Source: Nitrososphaerota archaeon (GTDB taxonomy: Archaea; Thermoproteota; Nitrososphaeria; Nitrososphaerales; Gagatemarchaeaceae). Taken from it: a stretch of DNA of 64,000 nucleotides. The DNA lies in contig DAHWNW010000001.1 in assembly GCA_027339745.1 (NCBI GenBank), positions 62,001-126,000 on the forward strand. Direction: 5' to 3'. The notes beneath the pieces are model-generated. The model was given only the letters and a program-made list of their open reading frames with translations, had not been told where the DNA came from and searched no databases. Shown here in pieces: positions 53,533 to 60,868 of this stretch; the stretch's first letter is position 1, and every line of letters starts with the position of its first letter. A program made the translations under genes and the position numbers.

Positions 53533-55192
53533 AGAAGTTCACCATCCCCTGGAAGTAAGTCAGAAGGGGCCCGAGAATGAGAAATGGGAGGAAGGTCAGG
53601 ACGACGAGGAGGAGGATGCTCCCGACCAGGACGAAGGAGAAGGCGGCGCCGTCGGTCCTGAGGCTCTGCTCTGCGACCCTCTTCCTGCCTATCATCGACC
53701 CGGCCAGCGCAAGGAGGATGGCGATTGGGACATAGCGCCCAACGAACATCACCGCAGCGGTGGAGAGGTTGAAAAACTGGGTGTTGGCCGCCGCGCCGAA
53801 GAAGTCGGACCCGTTGTTGGCAGCCGAGCTCGCGAACTCGTAGAGCACCTGGGTGAATCCCACCGAGGTCGGGAGGGAAGAGAAGCCAGGGATGGCGTAG
53901 ACCGCCTTCGTGGCGTAGGCGGCTATGGTCGGGAGCAAAACGGAGATCGGGTGCACCAGGAAGGCGGCCATGACCAACTTGACGTCCCTGGCGTTGATCT
54001 TCGCGCCAAGGTACTCGGGTGTGCGGCCGGTCATGAGCCCGACCACGAAGACTGTGATGACGATGTACATTATCATGTACATGACCCCCACCCCTTTGCC
54101 CCCCGGGGTCGCCTGGATCAGCATCCCCATGAACGCTGACATTATCCCCAGAGGGTTGATCCCTGAGAGGGAGGCGTTCACAGAGCCGGTGGTGACCGCC
54201 GTCGTGATGACCGTCCAGAAAGTGGAGAAGAAGCCCCCGAACCTCGTCTCTATCCCCGGCCCCACCACTGGAATCGAACCGAGAAACGCTATGACAAGGT
54301 CGATCGCGAGGAGACCGTAGCTCGCGATCAGGATGGGCCTGGTCTCCTTCTTCTTCCCTATCAGCTCTCCGAAGACGAAGATGAGGGTGGTAGGGATTAG
54401 GAGCATCAGGTAGATCTGCAGGACGTCGGTGGCTGGGTTTGGATTCTGGAACGGATACGCCGAGTTGGCGCCGAAGTAACCCCCGCCGTTCGTCCCAATC
54501 TGCATTATGGCGACGAGAGAGGCGACAGGGCCGACGAAGAGCGTCTGGGTCGCCCCCTCCACGGTCCTCACAGTGACGTACCCCCCTATCGTCTGTGGGA
54601 CGCCGAGGGCTACGAGGACTAGGGCGGCCAGGATGCACAGGGGTAGCAATATCCTGGTGAGTACCCTCACGAAGTCCACGTAGAAGTTCCCCATGTGGGC
54701 GGAGCCGGGCTTGAAACCCCTCACCATCGCGGCCATCACACAGACACCGGTCGCGGCTGATGTGAACTGCAGGAACTGGATAGCGGTCATCTGGGAGAAG
54801 TAAGACAGCGTCACCTCCCCCGCGTAGTGCTGGAGGTTGGTGTTGGTGGCGAACGATATCACCGTATTGAGCGCCAGGTCCCAGCTTACGCCTGGGAATC
54901 TCTGCGGGTTAAGAGGGAGGATCCCCTGACCTACGAGGATCGCGAACGCGATCGCCATCTGGGCCAGGTTGAGGCAGAGCGCGGCAAAGAAGTACTGCCT
55001 CCATCCCATGGCCATCGAGGGGTCGGCGCCGATGAGCCTGTAGACCCTCTTCTCGACAGGGTCCATGAGCCTGTCGAGGCGCGTCGGCGCGCCCGTAAGG
55101 ACCCTTACCACGTAGGGGGCGAGGAGGCTACCGGAGATCAGGGCGGCAGCCAGGATGCCTATGACGGTGAGGGCCTGGATAGCGTCTATCAA
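53525..55192 (-). CDS. kdpA: Potassium-transporting ATPase subunit A
   Basis: The 555-residue channel-like subunit has selectivity-filter loops such as SFATNTNLQHYAGE, IGTNGGGYFGANSAYPF and the ASSAANNGSDF stretch. It provides the high-affinity potassium path. The TTG start at 55192 is directly preceded by an in-frame stop. Between this start and the upstream RAM-domain gene, 57 bases contain a perfect 10-base palindrome TAGGGCCCTA (55218-55227). I find no kdpF, kdpD or kdpE nearby. Confidence 0.95.
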   Translation of the reverse strand: MIDAIQALTVIGILAAALISGSLLAPYVVRVLTGAPTRLDRLMDPVEKRVYRLIGADPSMAMGWRQYFFAALCLNLAQMAIAFAILVGQGILPLNPQRFPGVSWDLALNTVISFATNTNLQHYAGEVTLSYFSQMTAIQFLQFTSAATGVCVMAAMVRGFKPGSAHMGNFYVDFVRVLTRILLPLCILAALVLVALGVPQTIGGYVTVRTVEGATQTLFVGPVASLVAIMQIGTNGGGYFGANSAYPFQNPNPATDVLQIYLMLLIPTTLIFVFGELIGKKKETRPILIASYGLLAIDLVIAFLGSIPVVGPGIETRFGGFFSTFWTVITTAVTTGSVNASLSGINPLGIMSAFMGMLIQATPGGKGVGVMYMIMYIVITVFVVGLMTGRTPEYLGAKINARDVKLVMAAFLVHPISVLLPTIAAYATKAVYAIPGFSSLPTSVGFTQVLYEFASSAANNGSDFFGAAANTQFFNLSTAAVMFVGRYVPIAILLALAGSMIGRKRVAEQSLRTDGAAFSFVLVGSILLLVVLTFLPFLILGPLLTYFQGMVNFFG

Positions 55193-55217
55193 CTATCTCA
55201 AGTTCCATTGCTTCACC

Positions 55218-55227
55218 TAGGGCCCTA
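55218..55227. promoter_or_regulatory. Palindrome upstream of kdpA
   Basis: TAGGGCCCTA is a perfect 10-base palindrome in the 57-base gap before kdpA. It is a possible operator but could occur by chance in GC-rich DNA. Confidence 0.25.
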
Positions 55228-55249
55228 ATGTGAGTGTTTCGAAGGCGCC

Positions 55250-55540
55250 CTAGCGCCCCGAAATCCTTGGTTTCGAATCCCCGTTGAAACGCGGGCCCTT
55301 ATGTGTATAGAGCACCATGGCGCTCACGGTACTCTTAATCCCCTTTATCTTGAGGATCTTGTTCTTCAGGATGTCCCTGAACTCTTCGATGTCTGCGGCT
55401 GACACTAGCGTCACGATGTCGAACTCCCCTGTCACCTCGTAAAGTTCCTCTATGTTCGAAATCTTGCTAAGCGCCTCGACCACGGCGTCCATGCTCGGCG
55501 AATCGACGAATATGTCCACGAAGGCAAGCATCTTGGCCAT
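55250..55540 (-). CDS. Stand-alone Lrp/AsnC ligand-binding (RAM) domain protein
   Basis: The 96-residue protein is a single RAM domain (AFVDIFVDSPSMDAVVEALSK, then VTGEFDIVTLVSAADIEEF, then KGIKSTVSAMVLYTHKG). It lacks the DNA-binding helix-turn-helix of full Lrp proteins. Such stand-alone domains bind amino acids or partner regulators and are common in archaea. It lies directly upstream of kdpABC on the same strand and has its own strong TATA box. Confidence 0.85.
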   Translation of the reverse strand: MAKMLAFVDIFVDSPSMDAVVEALSKISNIEELYEVTGEFDIVTLVSAADIEEFRDILKNKILKIKGIKSTVSAMVLYTHKGPRFNGDSKPRISGR

Positions 55541-55577
55541 TGAGTAGGACCGTTGGTTCGGGCGGCCCGACTGTCGC

Positions 55578-55588
55578 CGATATATACG
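55578..55588 (-). promoter_or_regulatory. TATA box of the RAM-domain gene
   Basis: The minus-strand CGTATATATCG is a strong TATA box about 43 bases before the ATG at 55540. Confidence 0.6.
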
Positions 55589-55630
55589 TTCGCAAAACCG
55601 AAGGAGAGCCTTGGCCGTCCTGTGCCAGAG

Positions 55631-55640
55631 CTAAATAGCG
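55631..55640 (+). promoter_or_regulatory. TATA box before the VTT-like membrane protein gene
   Basis: CTAAATAGCG lies about 27 bases before the TTG at 55662. Confidence 0.5.
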
Positions 55641-55661
55641 TCAAGGGGCCGATGGGACAGA

Positions 55662-56288
55662 TTGAGCCCATGGCTCCTGGCAGCGCTGTTGATCCTGCTC
55701 ATCTCCTTCGTCTCTAACATCTCCCCCTTCTTCGGGGCCTCCTACACCTTCTTCGCCACCCTCGACCTCTTGCTCTTGGGGTTCACCCCAGCCAACTTCC
55801 TCCTCGTCGTCGCCCTCTCGGCTGCCGGGGCGGCGCTTGGAAAGCTCGTGATCTACTATGGTGCTTTCGGCCTCAGGCGGTTCCTAGTCGGGAACAAGAA
55901 CATCCAGCTGATTGGCAGGAACGCGTCGACCCGCACCTTCTACGCCGTCCTCTTCGTCACCGCTTTCATGCCCGTCCTCCCCCTGGACGACTTCATCTAC
56001 ATAGGGGCGGGGGCGACGGCGGTGTCGCTCCCCGGGATGGCCGCCGTGACCCTGGGGGCGAAGACGCTGAAGAGCGGCGCTGAGATAGCCGTCGAGTTCA
56101 CAGTCCTGAAGGAGGTTGTCCAGGCGTTCACCTTCTCCAACATAGGGCTGACAGTCGTGGTCACGGCCGGGTTCATGGCATTGGGGGTACTCGTCTATCG
56201 GCTCGACTGGGAGGCGCTCGTCAAGAAGTACCTCCACATCGAGCTGGACGAGAGCAGACCTTCCGACGCGGGCGCGCAAACCATATAG
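55662..56288 (+). CDS. VTT/DedA-like membrane protein
   Basis: The 208-residue polytopic protein has an early re-entrant-like segment NISPFFGASYTFFATLD. AGAALGKLVIYYGAFGLRRF resembles the G-x-x-x-G-x-x-x-x-Y element of VTT/DedA proteins. FMPVLPLDDFIYIGAGA occupies the position where DedA members have the arginine/proline loop. Family members handle lipid or ion transport and are linked to membrane homeostasis. The similarity is distant, so the family call is tentative. TTG start agrees with a TATA box 27 bases upstream. Confidence 0.6.
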   Translation: MSPWLLAALLILLISFVSNISPFFGASYTFFATLDLLLLGFTPANFLLVVALSAAGAALGKLVIYYGAFGLRRFLVGNKNIQLIGRNASTRTFYAVLFVTAFMPVLPLDDFIYIGAGATAVSLPGMAAVTLGAKTLKSGAEIAVEFTVLKEVVQAFTFSNIGLTVVVTAGFMALGVLVYRLDWEALVKKYLHIELDESRPSDAGAQTI

Positions 56289-56289
56289 T
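56282..56289 (+). promoter_or_regulatory. TATA box of tRNA-Leu
   Basis: CATATAGT is centred about 28 bases before the first base of the tRNA, at the very end of the preceding coding sequence. Confidence 0.5.
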
Positions 56290-56313
56290 TTCATCAGCAG
56301 GGTCGACATTCGC

Positions 56314-56398
56314 GCGGGGGTCGCCCAGCCTGGTCAACGGCGCGAGGCTTAGGACCTCGTCCCTTAGGGGTTCGTGGGTTCGAATCCCACCCCCCGCA
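56314..56398 (+). tRNA. trnL: tRNA-Leu (anticodon TAG)
   Basis: A class II tRNA of 85 bases with a seven-pair acceptor stem (GCGGGGG with CCCCCGC). The anticodon stem CGAGG/CCTCG encloses CTTAGGA, so the anticodon is TAG (leucine). The extra arm is long (TCCCTTAGGGGTTC), as expected for tRNA-Leu, and the T arm is GTGGG-TTCGAAT-CCCAC. The discriminator base is A; CCA is not encoded. No intron. Confidence 0.95.
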
Positions 56399-56399
56399 C
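56388..56399 (+). repeat. 12-bp direct repeat at the tRNA 3' end (possible att site)
   Basis: CACCCCCCGCAC at the tRNA-Leu 3' end recurs at 57963-57974. The two copies bracket the AlkZ-like gene. Confidence 0.35.
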
Positions 56400-56652
56400 T
56401 AAACCTCACATGAGACCGTCGGAGTTTCTGAATTCGGACGGGATTTGAACTCCGAGTTCGGTGCGGTACTCGTAATCTGAACTCCTGCCCTCAGGAGGTG
56501 GGCATTCGCCTTTGGTTCGAAGACTTGTGGTGACGGTCGACGCCGACCCTTATATCGGGCTAGAACTTTACCTCAAATTCGGTCCGGGTTCGAGCAATAA
56601 TCGTGGCACTGCCGACAGCAGATGATCCATCCAGTTTGGATGTAGAAGCTTT
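56400..56652. other. Spacer with tRNA-like scraps
   Basis: No gene. The plus strand has AATTCGGACGGGATTTGAAC near 56431 and AATTCGGTCCGGGTTCGAGC near 56574, each resembling a tRNA T-arm, but neither folds into a tRNA. CCTTATATC near 56549 may be the promoter of the next gene. Confidence 0.35.
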
Positions 56653-57891
56653 TTGGCGACAAGATACGAAGGGAACCGGTTGAACGAGGATACTAGCAGA
56701 CCCATCTCAACTGGTGAGGAAGTCCAGCGGGTCACTTGGAAGCAAGTTACTGCTTTCAGGCTTGCAAGGCATCATCTTACCCGGAGGGCGCCTTCGAGCG
56801 CGCTGACATCTGTCCCAGGAGAGATTTGTGGGGCGCAGGCGCAGCTGCTTTTGGCAGGTCAGGTGTCGATTTGGGCCCGCGTTCGAGGCGTAAAGCTTCC
56901 CGACTTGGGGGCCGCCCTTTGGAAGGAACGTAGCTTAGCGAGAGCCTGGTGCATGAGAAGGACGATGTTCATTCTCCCTTCGGACGAGCTGTCGACCTTC
57001 GTACGAGGAAGCGCCCTGCGGGCCGAGAGGGAGATGCGTTGGGTCTTGGGAAAAGGAGTTCCGAAACGGAAGCTTGAGGAGCTGGTGGGCGTGGTTCTGA
57101 ATGCCCTGGACGAGCCAATCACTCAATCTGCTCTAGCCGTCAAGGTGTCGAAATCCATGGGCTACAAGGTAAAGTACAAGACCGGCGGCGTAGGGTGGGG
57201 AAACAGGAAGAAGGTTCCATGGGTGGACTTCGGCGACCTCGTCCTTCCGGCGAACTACCTCCTGCATCTTGCTGGCTCCAGAGGGGTCTATTGCTCCGGA
57301 CCAAGCGAAGGCAATGAATCGACGTTCGTACGCGCAGACAGGTGGGTCCCGCACTGGAAGGATATCTCGCAAGCCGAGGCAGAGAGGGAGCTGCTGAGGC
57401 GGTACCTCACGGCATTCGGGCCAGCTACATTTTCCGACTTCGCCATCTGGACAGGGATGACAGCGGGAGACGCGAGAAGGATCTGGTCCCTCGGGAATGA
57501 GGACATGATTCCGGTTGACGTTGAAGGTTGGAACGCCATGGTGCTCCGGAACGACCTTCCGGGTCTGTTGAAAGCGCATTTGAACGGGCCGGTCGTAAGG
57601 CTATTGCCTTTCTTCGACTCCTTTCTTCTGGGGCACAGGTCACACCGTAATATTGTGGGACCTGTAGAACACAGGCTGGTCTACAGGCCACAGGGATGGG
57701 TCTCGCCGGTGCTTCTCTTGGATGGCAGGGCAGCAGGAGTATGGTCCCACGTCAAACGGAACAGCCGCCTTGAAGTAGGAATCAAACCATTCTCTAGGCT
57801 CCCTGCGAGAATCTCGTCCATGGCGCGCCAAGAGGCAGATGAACTCGGGGGCTTTCTAGGCTGCTCTGATGTCAGAGTGAAGATTTCCTGA
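56653..57891 (+). CDS. AlkZ-like winged-helix DNA glycosylase family protein (HTH_42)
   Basis: The 412-residue protein begins its conserved region at VTWKQVTAFRLARHHL. GEICGAQAQLLLAGQVSIWAR contains the Q-x-Q signature of the AlkZ branch, and LPFFDSFLLGHRSHRN and the C-terminal SRLEVGIKPF fit the family. AlkZ excises intercalating or crosslinked adducts, and relatives protect producers of DNA-damaging antibiotics. Starts: TTG at 56653 or TTG at 56681. The gene is visibly less GC-rich than its neighbours and sits next to tRNA-Leu between short direct repeats, which suggests acquisition by transfer (inference). Confidence 0.8.
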   Translation: MATRYEGNRLNEDTSRPISTGEEVQRVTWKQVTAFRLARHHLTRRAPSSALTSVPGEICGAQAQLLLAGQVSIWARVRGVKLPDLGAALWKERSLARAWCMRRTMFILPSDELSTFVRGSALRAEREMRWVLGKGVPKRKLEELVGVVLNALDEPITQSALAVKVSKSMGYKVKYKTGGVGWGNRKKVPWVDFGDLVLPANYLLHLAGSRGVYCSGPSEGNESTFVRADRWVPHWKDISQAEAERELLRRYLTAFGPATFSDFAIWTGMTAGDARRIWSLGNEDMIPVDVEGWNAMVLRNDLPGLLKAHLNGPVVRLLPFFDSFLLGHRSHRNIVGPVEHRLVYRPQGWVSPVLLLDGRAAGVWSHVKRNSRLEVGIKPFSRLPARISSMARQEADELGGFLGCSDVRVKIS

Positions 57892-57962
57892 AGCACTCGG
57901 TCACTACGGCTGCAATCGGACCCGAACCTTCAAACAAGGATCCGAACTATAAGTTCACTGCG

Positions 57963-57974
57963 CACCCCCCGCAC
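57963..57974 (+). repeat. 12-bp direct repeat, distal copy
   Basis: CACCCCCCGCAC, identical to the tRNA-Leu 3' end at 56388-56399. Confidence 0.35.
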
Positions 57975-58085
57975 GTTCACAACTTTCCCTGCCACCGCGC
58001 CCGTCAACGAGGCGGGCTTGAGTCAGCGGGCCCGGTAGACGGCTCCAGCGCTCAGGCGCTCCTGGCCGGACGTCAACAAGCCAGT

Positions 58086-58634
58086 TTAGGCGCTTGTCTC
58101 CCCGGGACCCCATCCGGAGGTCTGCGCCCAGTCGCGAGCGCTGCGAAGGATCGACCACACAATCAGCTCCTTGGCCAAGACGAAACCCTCCCTGTCGTCT
58201 CTGAACCTCGCGGCCGGCTCTTGCTTCACCTGGGAGCACTCCTCCGAGGCGTAGGGGCGCAGCCCAGAGGAAGTCCCTGAAGAGGAGGTTCAGCGCTTCG
58301 TCGAAGCTCCCGCTCTGACGCACGTGAGGTGCAACCGCCGCGTCCCCGGGGGGTTCGCGGAAGAAGCGCTTGGTCGAGTCTGGGTTGGATGCGTGGAAGC
58401 GACAGCCCAACGACTCCAGCGGCGAGAAGTACGGGCCCCGAGGCTCAAGGCGCAGCACCGAGACCTGGATGTCTATGACCGGCTGGCGTCCAGCCCTGGG
58501 ACAGACGTGGACCCGACGTGGTCGATCCTCACCGCGGTATCGCCCAGGACCTCCCTCAGCTTCGCCCCGACCTCGGCGAACTCGTGAGGCCAGGAGGGGT
58601 CGCAACCCACTATGACGATGGGGTCTTCGGCCAT
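58086..58634 (-). pseudogene. GrpB/UPF0157-family gene, frameshifted
   Basis: Starting at ATG 58634 the frame reads IDHVGSTSVPGLDA, the GrpB signature, then is broken. One lost base near 58487 moves the continuation PVIDIQVSVLRLEPRG to another frame. A compensating insertion/deletion pair garbles the RTHHLH-equivalent (recoverable as RRLHLHVRQSGS). A further shift after LLFRDFL moves the end (REGFVLAKELIVWSILRSA) to a third frame that stops at 58086. Four lesions in one gene beside intact neighbours argue for real decay. Members are nucleotidyltransferase-fold proteins of unclear function. Confidence 0.75.
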
Positions 58635-58665
58635 GCCCGTCGTCCCAGGCGCCCTCGGCTATGCA

Positions 58666-59178
58666 TCACAGCCTCGGCTGCGCCAGCCCTGGCGCCTCGC
58701 CGTCGGCTTCGTTCAGGAGGGCGTGCTTGCCGAAGAAAAGGAGGTAGCTGACCACCACGAAGTCTAAGACGATGGCGACGTGCATCATCGTGCAGTAGAC
58801 GCAGATCGCGTGAAGTATGCCCACCTCGACGAAGACGAGGTAAGGGACGATGATGAGCCCGATGAACCTCCAACCGAAGAGCACCTCGAGCATCAGGTCC
58901 GACACGCGTTTGGACCCGAAGGCGATCAGGTAGACCATGCCGAGGTTCACCATGAAGTAGGCCATGGCGAGGAGCTCGAGCGGGACCCCGAAGACCCTGC
59001 TGTAGCTGCTGCTGAGCACCGCGCCGCAGTCGAGGTGGAGGCCGAAGAAGGTCCCCGTAGGACAGAGCGGGAGCTGCTGGTTGAGGGTATAGAAGATCAC
59101 TAGGACCGTCCCCGATGCCCACAGCCCGAAGGCAGACATCGCGACGAGGACGAATAGTTTCAGCTTCGATATCCTCAT
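58666..59178 (-). CDS. Vitamin K epoxide reductase (VKOR) family protein
   Basis: The 170-residue protein has about four membrane helices. The loop cysteines are C39 and C51 (LDCGAVLSS), with SRVFGVPLELLAMAYF after them, and the active CxxC is C126-C129 in ICVYCT. Archaeal and bacterial VKOR proteins reoxidise a thioredoxin-like partner to make disulfides in exported proteins, passing electrons to quinone. There is no fused thioredoxin domain, so the partner is encoded elsewhere. Confidence 0.88.
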   Translation of the reverse strand: MRISKLKLFVLVAMSAFGLWASGTVLVIFYTLNQQLPLCPTGTFFGLHLDCGAVLSSSYSRVFGVPLELLAMAYFMVNLGMVYLIAFGSKRVSDLMLEVLFGWRFIGLIIVPYLVFVEVGILHAICVYCTMMHVAIVLDFVVVSYLLFFGKHALLNEADGEAPGLAQPRL

Positions 59179-59283
59179 GGGAGGATCCGGAGCCCCTGCG
59201 ACATCCGTGCGCCCACACCAGTTCGCCTGGCTCAGGTGCCAGCGGACACCGTTTAAGGGAAGCCCTAGAACAGATAGGCAACT

Positions 59284-59293
59284 CTTTTAGTCG
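59284..59293 (+). promoter_or_regulatory. TATA box before the helicase gene
   Basis: CTTTTAGTCG is centred about 27 bases before the TTG at 59315. Confidence 0.45.
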
Positions 59294-59314
59294 TTCGGAG
59301 AGCCATGCACATGT

Positions 59315-60868
59315 TTGCTTCCTGGCGGGCTCGAGCCTCGAGACTATCAGAAGAGGATAGCCGACGTGGCGTCCAAGACCAACACCCTCGTCGTCCTGCC
59401 GACGGGTCTTGGGAAGACCATCATCGCCATGCTGGTCGCCGAGAGGGTGCTGAGCTCGAGGCCGGGGTCCAAGGTGGTCGTGCTTGCCCCCACGAGGCCG
59501 CTCGTCCTGCAGCATCTGCGCTCCTTCAGTGAAGGGATGAAGCTCCCGGAGGGGTCGATGGCCGCCCTCACAGGGACGGTGGACCCTGGCGAGAGGGAGG
59601 TCATGTGGATGAGGTCCAGGGTGATCTTCGCCACCCCCCAGACGGTCTACAACGACGTCCGGCACGGAAGGGTCTCCTTGAAGGACGTCGCCCTCGCTGT
59701 GTTCGACGAGGCCCATAGGAGCGTCAGGGACTACACCTACACCAAGCTCGCGGCGGCGTACAAGGATGCCGCGGACGCGCCACTGATTCTAGGGCTGACC
59801 GCGTCCCCCGGCGCCTCCAAGGATAAGGTGGACGAGATCAAGAGGAGCCTGTTCATAGAGGCGATCGAAGCCAGGAGCGACGAAAGCGACGACGTGAAGG
59901 GGTACGTCGAGAAGACGGCCGTCGAGCCCATCAAGGTCAAAGTCCCTGACGAGTACTACGACACAATCCTCAGGCTAAGGGAGCTGTTCAACGACAAGGT
60001 GAAGAAGCTCCTCGGCGGCGGCTTCCTCCGCAGCAACCGAGTGTCGAAGAAGGCGCTGCTTGAGGCGAGGGGGACAATATCCGCGAGGCTGAAGGCCGCA
60101 CAGGCCGGGGGGGGTCAAAAGGGGTACATCTTCGGCGCCATCATCAACCAGGCGCAGGCTGTGGCCATCCTCCACGCCATCGAGATGATAGAGACCCAGG
60201 GGCCGGGGACCCTTCTCAGATACTTGGATAAGATGCGCGAGAGACCGGACAAGGGGAAGGCCATCTCGTCTCTCCTGAGGGACCCGGCGTGGGAGAAGGT
60301 TGAGGAGGAAGCTGCCAAGCTGAAGTCTTTCCCTCACCCCAAGGTGTCGGTGATGCTGTCAGTGGTCAAGACCCAGCTCGAGAAGAAGCACGACTCTCGT
60401 GTGATTGTATTCACCCAATACCGGGACACTATCGAGGATCTGGTGGAGGCTCTCGAGGAGGAAGGGGTCTCAGCAAGGAGGTTCGTAGGCCAGGCCGACA
60501 GGGAGGGGAGCAAGGGGATGGACCAGCGGGCCCAGACGGAGGCACTGGACAAGTTCAGGGAAGGGGAGTTCAAGGTGCTGGTGAGCAGCAGCATCGGGGA
60601 AGAGGGGCTGCACGTCCCCGACGTCGACCTGGTGGTCTTCTACGAGGCCGTCCCGTCGGAGATAAGATACATACAGCGGCGAGGGAGGACTGGGAGGACG
60701 ACAGAGGGGAGGGTCGTCATCCTCCTGGCAGAGGGGACGGTGGATGAGTCATACTACTACAGCACCCTGATGAAGGAGAACAGGATGAAGGAGCTTGTGA
60801 GACAGACCGGGGAGAAGGAGCCCCGCAGGAGAGCCAGAAACCCGACTCTGATGGACTTCTTGAGCTAA
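59315..60868 (+). CDS. Hef/FANCM-type helicase without nuclease domain
   Basis: The 517-residue SF2 helicase has EPRDYQKRIA (Q-like motif), Walker A LPTGLGKT (29-35), DEAH at 131-134, LTASPG (motif III), a helical insert typical of Hef, and motif VI YIQRRGRTGR. It ends RNPTLMDFLS, which resembles a PCNA-interacting peptide. Euryarchaeal Hef carries a C-terminal XPF-type nuclease; here it is absent. It probably remodels stalled replication forks. TTG start follows a TATA box by 27 bases. Convergent with pyruvate kinase, overlapping by four bases. Confidence 0.88.
   Translation: MLPGGLEPRDYQKRIADVASKTNTLVVLPTGLGKTIIAMLVAERVLSSRPGSKVVVLAPTRPLVLQHLRSFSEGMKLPEGSMAALTGTVDPGEREVMWMRSRVIFATPQTVYNDVRHGRVSLKDVALAVFDEAHRSVRDYTYTKLAAAYKDAADAPLILGLTASPGASKDKVDEIKRSLFIEAIEARSDESDDVKGYVEKTAVEPIKVKVPDEYYDTILRLRELFNDKVKKLLGGGFLRSNRVSKKALLEARGTISARLKAAQAGGGQKGYIFGAIINQAQAVAILHAIEMIETQGPGTLLRYLDKMRERPDKGKAISSLLRDPAWEKVEEEAAKLKSFPHPKVSVMLSVVKTQLEKKHDSRVIVFTQYRDTIEDLVEALEEEGVSARRFVGQADREGSKGMDQRAQTEALDKFREGEFKVLVSSSIGEEGLHVPDVDLVVFYEAVPSEIRYIQRRGRTGRTTEGRVVILLAEGTVDESYYYSTLMKENRMKELVRQTGEKEPRRRARNPTLMDFLS

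Noticed and set aside
56430-56520. Possible tRNA on the minus strand (GTTCAAATCCCGTCC)
   Set aside because: The T-stem bases do not pair and no matching acceptor strand or anticodon arm is found.
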